NCBI RefSeq assembly: GCF_027943255.1
Contig: NC_072894.1
Span: 133,229,601-133,293,600, forward strand
Source: Anastrepha obliqua
Lineage: Eukaryota; Arthropoda; Insecta; Diptera; Tephritidae
Direction: 5' to 3'
Length of the DNA: 64,000 bases
A program made the position numbers and the translations under genes. The notes under the pieces were generated by a model, which saw only the letters and a list, made by a program, of their open reading frames with translations, searched no databases and was not told the DNA's origin. Below, one piece after another: positions 57,370 through 64,000 of this stretch. How positions within the stretch are numbered: position 1 is the stretch's first letter; every line of letters starts with the position of its first letter.

Positions 57370-59913
57370 TACTTAGCGCGAATATTTCATATTAAGTTCA
57401 ATGGATCCTAATCACACTGTGGGCTATAATTTGGAGTCTAAGATAAAAAAAATTAGCTTCGGGAAAATTTTGAAAATTTTTGTCTATGAAAGTGTGTTCA
57501 AACAAGTTCAAAGCCGGATTGTTCACAATCCTCGAAGCCATTGACGAGGTCATACGGAATATGTGAAGAAGCAGGAACTGCCCTTAAGGCTTGCATCAGA
57601 TTTCCAGTGTTTCAAAAAGGTATAGTAATGCGACGCCGGTGAAAATGAGACATCTGACTATTTCGCTACAATAAATCTGACCAGGCTTTCTTCACTGCGC
57701 GGCCAGTCACACTATTCCCGTATTCGGCCTTCGAAGCCTTTGCCAAAAAATGTGTGAATGTTTTTTTCTAACATATGTAACCGAGACACATCAATCTACC
57801 ACAGGCGTGCTTCACTCAATTTTCTTCCAGTTCCTGAAGATCCTTTATCTATCTCACACTTCTGCACTTCTCCACTAAACTCCCTCATCAAAGAGCTACT
57901 CCAGCAAAAGTACCCACTCCCAATTACCGAGGCAGGCTGGCGGATGCAAAATAATTTCACAATTGCGCTGAGGCAGCACATTTACACACACTCACAAGAT
58001 AAAAGGGAGTGGAAAAGGGAAGAAAAATGAATATTGGAAAAAATAAACGCAAAAAAAAAATATTCGCAAGAAAGATGAATTAATTTTTCATATACTTGAA
58101 ATGTCTCGACGCGTACGCCACAATAACACGCAACGCATACATGCACATCGAGCGTATTTGAGCGCATATGTGGCGGATGTCAGGAGGCGCAAAAGCCAGC
58201 AGCAAAAGACCTCGACGTAAAGCACAAATGAGAATGCAATGAAAAATGGCATAAAGACTTGGCTGAGCGGTTGGTTCCTCGCGCCTAAAAATATTTAGCA
58301 GTCTGTAGCAGGGGGCGGCAAAAAACGCAGTCAAGCACCGCTTGGATTCCGCTGGTTGCACGCATGAATGGGACACTAGAAGAAGAAGAGAGCGGGAGAG
58401 GGAAGCTGCAAGGCGCAATGAGGCAGGCGCACACATGTACGACAGTGCATGTATATAAATATTGGCGACCTCCTGCACGTGGCCGCAACCTACGACCTGC
58501 GAATGCCAATACAAAAGAAACAAAACCAAAAATATAAAAAAGAAATACAACAAGAACATTAAAAAAACTGCCAGTGGAAAAGAAGAATAATGCCAGCGAA
58601 ATACTGCTCTGAATATGAACGAACATGAGCGCTGGTGGTAGGAGGATGTCTCGGCTGACTCAGATCCCACTGTAGCGGAACGTAGGCCAGTAGGAGCATT
58701 TACACAAATATTGAGCTGCGCGAATCGTTGCTAAAAATATGAAATACCAGCGTAGGGATGCGCGCTCTGTTGGCACACACATATACTCATACACAAGTGC
58801 GCCTGGGCATGCATGCATTATGCCACACGGGAATGATGGGGATTTGTCGACGCGCCCTACAAATGATTTACGTGAATTCCGCTGTCGTACTGAAATTATT
58901 CATATTAAAAATTCTTGATTTCAATGGCAAAGCGCTGAAATAAAATATAGATATTTGTGTGTATATGTGTGTGACACTGAATTGCGCCGCAGCTATGCGA
59001 ATCTACATATGCACATACACACAACCACGCACTTGCCACCACAAGTGCTTACGCGCACATTGTTCGGAGGAACAAAGCATTTTGAGTGCTCGCATAACTG
59101 TAGAAATGTGCGCGTGTATGGGTATATGCATGTTTGTGTGTTTATGTATGAACCTACTGTGGGCCTGTCTATCCATAGGGACGCAGCTCTACAAAGCCTC
59201 CTCCGCATATCAGTAGCGTTGAACCTGCGCTGGGTACATTGGCATTGCATTGCAGCATTGACTTTTGCAGCTTTTTTCTTTCTTCTAGTCTATTTGTAAA
59301 TTGACGACTGAATGTGGCAGTGTATGTGAGTGCGTGTGCCAGTCGTACATACTTCTATGCTACACGCGCTGATGAAAATTCAATGGAAAATTCTATGTAA
59401 AATTTCAATGGAAAATGCAATCATTAAATGAAGATGTGCACAAAGGATCAAAGGTATGCTTGACTGCCAACTGAGAGGGGCGGGGTGGGATGGGGGCGTT
59501 TCATAGTACGCAGAGAACGATTGTAGAAGGCTAGTATTGATAATATTGTTGACTCGAAATATTGGTAGACAAAACGGAATTTATTGAGCTGAGTTTAATT
59601 CAAATTGTGCAGAGTGAATGAGGTGGAGATTTTAAAGGTCGAGGATTAAATGGTGAATGTGATGACAGATAGGTGATGGAAAATTTGTAGGTATGCACAT
59701 ATTATATAAACATATATTTTATTAATTGCAGACCAGTGTGAGTTAAACGCTAATGGGGCAGCTCATAACTAACCAAGCACTGCATGAAGGCAGCAATGAA
59801 AGCAGGGCTTTTTACTTACAAACAAATAACTATAGTACAGCAATTAACTGGCAAGTTTTGAAACCCTTTTCGTTTCTTATTTAATTGTAATATTTATTTT
59901 AAGATAATATAAT
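57370..59913. other. No recognisable gene
   Basis: Contains a 196-codon minus ORF (58080-58670), overlapped by another on the same strand and lacking motifs; likely chance. A cacaca/gtgtgt-rich patch lies at 58.77-59.15 kb. Confidence 0.45.
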
Positions 59914-59915
59914 TA

Positions 59916-59942
59916 TTAGGTGTGCAACTAAGTTCCCGCTGT
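59916..59942 (+). repeat. Left terminal inverted repeat of mariner
   Basis: About 27 bp; differs from the right TIR at three positions. Confidence 0.92.
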
Positions 59943-60088
59943 TTGTCAATAGATGCCGCCAGCAATGTGTGCTCGTCGATTCTAACATAACCTAAACGTC
60001 ATAAACCAAGCTGAGACATATGGTTAACAAACTGCTTCGACACATTAGTGATTTTGTTTTGGTATCATATACTTTTGGTTTTGTGAAA

Positions 60089-61099
60089 ATGTCTGATTTT
60101 TTGCCGAATAATCGTCTTTTGCGGAAGTGTTGATTTTCCTCTTTCAATCGAAACAAACGGCAGCTGAAGTTCATCGAGAGCTACAAAAAGTTTATGGAGA
60201 TGCTGCTTTAAGTGCTAAGTGAAACAATGTGCCGATATTGGTTCCGTCGCTTCGAAGCGGGTGATTTTAATGTTCAGGACCGTCCGCGTGAAGGAAGGCC
60301 AAAAACCTTCGAAGACGCTTTATTGGAGGCATTCCTCAGTGAGGATACGTGTCAAATGCAGGAAGAGCTTGCTTCAGTATTAGGAGTTACCCGCTGATCC
60401 ATTTCCAAGCGATTGCATGCTTTGGGAATGATTCAGAAACAGGAGACTTGGGTTCCTCATAAGTCAAAACCAAGGGACGTTGAACGTCGCTTTTTCCCCT
60501 GTGAATAACTGCTCCAGCGGCAAAAAAGGAAGCGTTTTCTTCATCGCATCGTGACGGGTGATAAAAAATGGATTCATTACAGCAATCCAAAGAAAAGAAA
60601 GTCATGGGGACTGCCCGGTAATGCTTCTACGTCGTCCCCTCGGCCGAGTGGTGGGACCCAGTTGCTGATATTTATTATGAACTGTTAAAACCAAGCGAAA
60701 CCAATCGGTATCGACTTCAATTGATGCGATTGAGCCGATCACGGCGCGAGAAGCGGCCGCAATACGCGGAGAGACATGAAAAAGTGATTCTACAGCATGA
60801 TGATGCTCGGCCTCACGTTGCCAAACCCGATAAAACCTACCTAAAAACACTGTTCCCATTTTCATCCTACCCCACCTGCCATATTGTCCAGATATTGCGC
60901 CATCCGATTATCACCTGTTCCGATAGATGGCACATGGTCCAGCTGACCAGCAGTTCCATTCATATGAAGACATCAAAAAATGGCTTGATCCGTGGATAGC
61001 CTCAAAAGATGAACACTTTTATCGTGACGGTATATGAGGTCTACCAAAAAGATGGGAAAAAGTAATATAGTAGCCAGCGTTGAGCAATACTGTCAATGA
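60089..61099 (+). pseudogene. Mariner transposase pseudogene
   Basis: Opens M-S-D-F-L-P-N-N at 60089. With several shifts and stops it then gives M-C-R-Y-W-F-R-R-F-E-A-G-D-F-N-V and R-E-G-R-P-K-T-F-E (HTH region, S-G-R-P-type linker), G-V-T-R-stop-S-I-S-K-R-L-H, the W-V-P-H linker, I-V-T-G-D-K-K-W-I (first Asp), V-I-L-Q-H-D-D-A-R-P-H (second Asp, usual Asn now Asp), and in another frame C-P-D-I-A-P-S-D-Y-H-L-F (third). The N-terminus, middle and end each carry frameshifts. The subfamily is close to the mellifera/capitata group by protein wording, but the TIR does not match what I recall of that group, so it is left open. Confidence 0.92.
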
Positions 61100-61148
61100 T
61101 TCACTTGTAACCACTTTTCAGAATAAAATTGTACTTTCATAAAAAAAA

Positions 61149-61175
61149 ACTGCGAGAACTTAGTTGCGCACCTAA
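61149..61175 (-). repeat. Right terminal inverted repeat of mariner
   Basis: Reverse complement of the left TIR with three substitutions; TA follows at 61176-61177. Confidence 0.92.
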
Positions 61176-61179
61176 TAAT

Positions 61180-61845
61180 TCTCCAAAAATCATACCAAAC
61201 CAAGTTTCAAGCAATGTGCAAATTAACAAACAAAAAAAAGCAAAAAAAAAACAATTAGAAAAAGTATTTAGAAACAGTTTGTATATCCAACATCGCCAGC
61301 AAACAAGTTTAAGGAAATCTCTCGACTTTTAGCCCCTTTAAACTTACTTTGTAATATACCGAAACTCAATGCTTAAAGCTATTACAAAAAAGTGTGAAAT
61401 TTTGATGAAAATTGTATCTTGGATCTTGAATCTTGGATCTGTAGGAGAATGCCCTATAGCAAATTTTCATACAAAATGATTAGGATAATATAAGAAACTA
61501 ACCAATTGTCAAAACTTTTTAATAAGTCTCGGTGCTATACCTATGAAATGCAATTTATAAAAAACGAAAAGGCCGTAAAACGCAAAGTGCGCAGTCGTAG
61601 AGTTTAAATTTTATAGTAGTTAGATATAATAAAGTAAGAGTACCGAGGACTAGTAAGAGTAATAATGACTCCATCAACGGGCAAGATCTTGAGAGTTTTA
61701 ATCGAATTTTCAAAGTTTCCTAAAGTTCAAAGTTTTCCAATTAAGAATGTAAATCTGGGAAGGTGCCAAGATAAGAATTGTCTTTAAATTCAATAAATCT
61801 TTAAAAGTGGTTCAAATGAATTTGAACGCAGATGCATAAAATGCA
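61180..61845. other. No recognisable gene
   Basis: AT-rich; nothing identified. May be host DNA or retrotransposon 5' remnant. Confidence 0.4.
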
Positions 61846-61849
61846 AGCA

Positions 61850-62209
61850 ATGCGCGTTTGAAAATAAATATTGCAAAAACCAAGCCTACAAAAGTTATGG
61901 CGCGTAACACTGCCAAATGCACCATAAAGGGATTCTCGATCAAGGAACTAAACCCCTTTACTTTAACGTTGGCAGTGTTTTTGTGGCGAATGAAGAAGCC
62001 ACTAAGAATGAAAAAAGTAAGCACAGACAGCATTCGGCAAGCTTAGCTTCATATGGCGCTCACAGCAGAAATACCAAACTACAGATATTTGAGTCTATCG
62101 TAAAATCGGTTCTCCTTTACGTTTGCAAATTGTGGAATATGCGCAAGCACTTCACACTTTTATTAACCGCTGTCCGCGTAAAACCAAGCTCCTATTCTGG
62201 CCGCACATG
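61850..62209 (+). pseudogene. Non-LTR reverse transcriptase thumb-region relic
   Basis: Reads L-K-I-N-I-A-K-T-K-P-T-K-V-M-A-R-N-T-A-K-C-T-I-K-G, then a shifted F-N-V-G-S-V-F (normally F-T-Y-L-G-S), S-R-N-T-K-L-Q-I-F-E-S-I-V-K-S-V-L-L-Y-V-C-K-L-W and, after another shift, H-T-F-I-N-R-C-P-R-K-T. These are the K-T-K ... Y-L-G-S ... K-x-x-L-L-Y-G-x-E-T-W ... F-x-N-R-C-L-R-K-I blocks of a common non-LTR RT (RTE-like). It stops at the SINE boundary (62210). The catalytic palm is absent. Confidence 0.78.
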
Positions 62210-62532
62210 ATATATAATTGGCGTATATATCATTTTTGGGTGTTTGACCGATCTCCTCCTCCTATTTGTGATGTGCGTCTTGATATTGTTCTACCAATAA
62301 AGGGACCCACAGTTTCAAGCCTTCGGAGTCGGCAGATATTTTTTATGAGGAGCGTTTCCATGGCAGAAATATACTTGGATGCTTTCTATTGCCTGCCGAG
62401 GGGCGACCGCTATTAGAAAACAGTTTTTTTGTTTTTTCTTAATTTTTGGTCTTTCACCGAGATTCGAACCTACGTTCTCTCTGAATTCCGAATGGTAGTC
62501 ACGCACTAATCCATTCGACTACGACGGCCACC
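62210..62532 (-). repeat. tRNA-derived SINE, near-complete copy
   Basis: Reverse orientation, from the AT tail (tatataattggcg) to the head. Its tRNA-like part keeps a good B box (reverse of gattcgaacc, near 62461) and a weaker A box at about 62510-62524 (reverse of cattcgactacgacgg). The body shows ggggcgaccgctattagaaa and ctcctcctcctatttgtga. It directly abuts the RT relic, whose text is cut at its tail. Confidence 0.88.
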
Positions 62533-62534
62533 AA

Positions 62535-64000
62535 TTATAATATTAGCGCCAATTATGTATTAACATATAAAAGGACCTTAAAACCCAGTGTAACGGCGTT
62601 ATTGGCATCGCTTTCGAAAAACTAAGGTCTAATGACTTCGCCTGCCATATTTTCGCCCAGAAGACCTGCACCAAGGCGCGCGGATATTATCATGTTTGGG
62701 AACGACCCAGGTTCTCCGAATTTCTGCACCAACTCAGATGTTTATGTTGACCAAAAAACAACAAAAACAGGCGCAAACTGGGGTCACTTCAATGCGTAGT
62801 TGAAGTGAGTATCGCTCTACGACTTAGTTTGCCAATGTCTGTAGTACCAATTATCTGAAGAAAAACAAAAAACCAATAAACTAAAATATCACAAAAATAG
62901 TTGATTTCAAAGATTTGCATTGCCTTTAATCGCTTTATGGGTAAATAGAAGTTTTCGAATATGAAATGTCACATATAAATCGAAGCTTTCTTGAGTATTA
63001 TGCATTCCGAACTCATTCGCAAATAATAAAACAATGCGATTGCAAATCCAATTCAATAACAAAAGTTTTTCCGTCAAAACAAAAAAATATACTAAAATCC
63101 AATAGAAACAAATTCAATATCATTATGGCCAGAAAAAAAGAAACGAAAACTAAAGCAGAGCAAAAGAGAAATAAGTAAGAAACAAGAATTACAAGCGAAT
63201 TACAGTGTCGCCGGTGTTGGTGGCAGCATTTCTACAAATATAGATTTACACCCAAAACATATTTTATGATAAGTAAAATGCCAAGAAACTTCTGAGCACA
63301 ATAATTTATAAAACAAATGCAAAAACAAAGAAAGAACTACAAACAAATAGAAGACAAGATTGGAGTGAAAAAATGCAAAGCCATAGTCAAAAAATACCAA
63401 AAAGTAGTTGTAGACATGAAATAAATGAAATGAAAATGTAGTAGATAATAAGGGAGAAAGGCAAATGAATAGTGCGATGCAAAACTTCAAAACAATACAA
63501 GAATAACAAGAAAAAAACAGAACTTATTTGCTGCCACTCACTCAGCAACCACCTTTCCAGACAGAAGCCACCAAATGCACGAAAGAACTACATAAATAAA
63601 CATAATAAAATGAAGCTGCAAAAGACGCAAAAGTTCGTAAAACTTCAAAAAAAGTAAACAGATATAAAAGGACAAAGAAAAATGTATGACCGAAGATGAA
63701 AAAATCTGTAGAAAAAGTTCTGTAGTCGCGTCCCAAAAAAAAGTTGTAGTACAAAAAAACAGAAGAAATCTGACAACTTGTGTCAATAAATTATGAGAAA
63801 CAAATCGCAGAACATAGCACACGCCGCCTGGCCGGTTAGTTGACTGCTTGGCTGCTGAGCATCTCAACGTACTGTGTAAAAGTGAACACACACACATTTA
63901 TATAGCACGTATATACGTATGTACGTATATTTACACATTGTATTTGTGTTTGCTGAACCGCTCTAAGACTTGTGTGTGGCTCAAGCAAACTTCTTACAAG
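62535..64000. other. No recognisable gene; A-rich plus strand
   Basis: From 62.85 kb the plus strand is strikingly rich in A (aaaacaa, agaaaaa runs), giving T-rich hydrophobic minus ORFs such as 63538-63897 that I regard as chance. Nothing else identified. Confidence 0.5.

Larger units (their letters stand above)
59916..61175 (+). mobile_element. Full-length mariner (DD34D), 1,260 bp, TIRs and TA duplication
   Basis: The left TIR ttaggtgtgcaactaagttc (59916 on) and the right TIR, reverse complement ttaggtgcgcaactaagttc (ending 61175), agree at 24 of 27 positions when extended. TA flanks both ends (59914-59915, 61176-61177). Length is typical of mariner. The transposase pseudogene lies on the plus strand. 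This is the most complete element in the window. Confidence 0.95.

Noticed and set aside
58080..58670. 196-codon minus-strand ORF
   Set aside because: Overlaps a second open frame on the same strand, hydrophobic and repetitive with no motif; expected by chance in stop-poor sequence.
63538..63897. Hydrophobic 119-codon minus ORF as a transmembrane protein
   Set aside because: Product of the A-rich plus strand; overlapped by another minus ORF and without motifs.

Overview
The window looks like non-coding nuclear DNA of a dipteran, most probably a tephritid fruit fly. It is AT-rich and carries (TACA)n/(CATA)n microsatellites, several DD41D mariner elements of the 'rosa' type known from tephritids, and at least eight copies of a tRNA-derived SINE that I associate with tephritid genomes (from memory, not checked). 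I find no host protein-coding gene I can defend. Nearly all open frames here are short, low-complexity or overlapping, as expected of chance ORFs in insect intronic or intergenic DNA, so what can be annotated is essentially a record of transposable-element insertion and decay.

Layout. 0-5 kb: an RNase H relic of a non-LTR retrotransposon, a SINE scrap and a cecropia-like mariner scrap. 6.5-7.6 kb: a DD41D transposase (HTH-coding middle missing) fused to the 3' third of a classical DD34D mariner. 10-14 kb: decayed non-LTR 3' ends and an 86-bp tandem duplication. 18-24 kb: non-LTR tails, SINE pieces, a small dispersed repeat and a stop-poor stretch with a good splice-donor match. 25.5-26.8 kb: a TIR-bounded Tc1-like non-autonomous element with a SINE inside it. 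27.1-28.8 kb: a Tc1-like element with its own TIRs, a transposase pseudogene, and a DD41D mariner inserted into it. 29.3-30.3 kb: a second copy of the retrotransposon seen at position 1, in opposite orientation. 33.2-48.99 kb: two relatives of one young DD41D family (a 0.5-kb MITE-like copy and a 0.93-kb copy), a DD41D N-terminal scrap, RNase H/tail relics, SINEs and an open RT C-terminal segment. 57-62.5 kb: two fragments of another non-LTR family, a full-length but dead 1,260-bp mariner with TIRs and TA duplication, and a SINE. The remaining sequence is unannotated AT-rich DNA.

The most unusual observation is that three divergent DD41D elements (6.5, 28 and 48 kb) appear to have lost the same internal segment, from about codon 27-31 to a few residues before the S-D-E-A-H-F motif. 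All three junctions give the same frame shift, so the N-terminal reading ends at the TGA that overlaps the codons of S-D-E. The catalytic halves at 6.5 and 48 kb are otherwise open. This could be recurrent abortive gap repair at a hotspot, or a recurrently favoured deletion form. It rests on my knowledge of full-length family members and needs an alignment to confirm.
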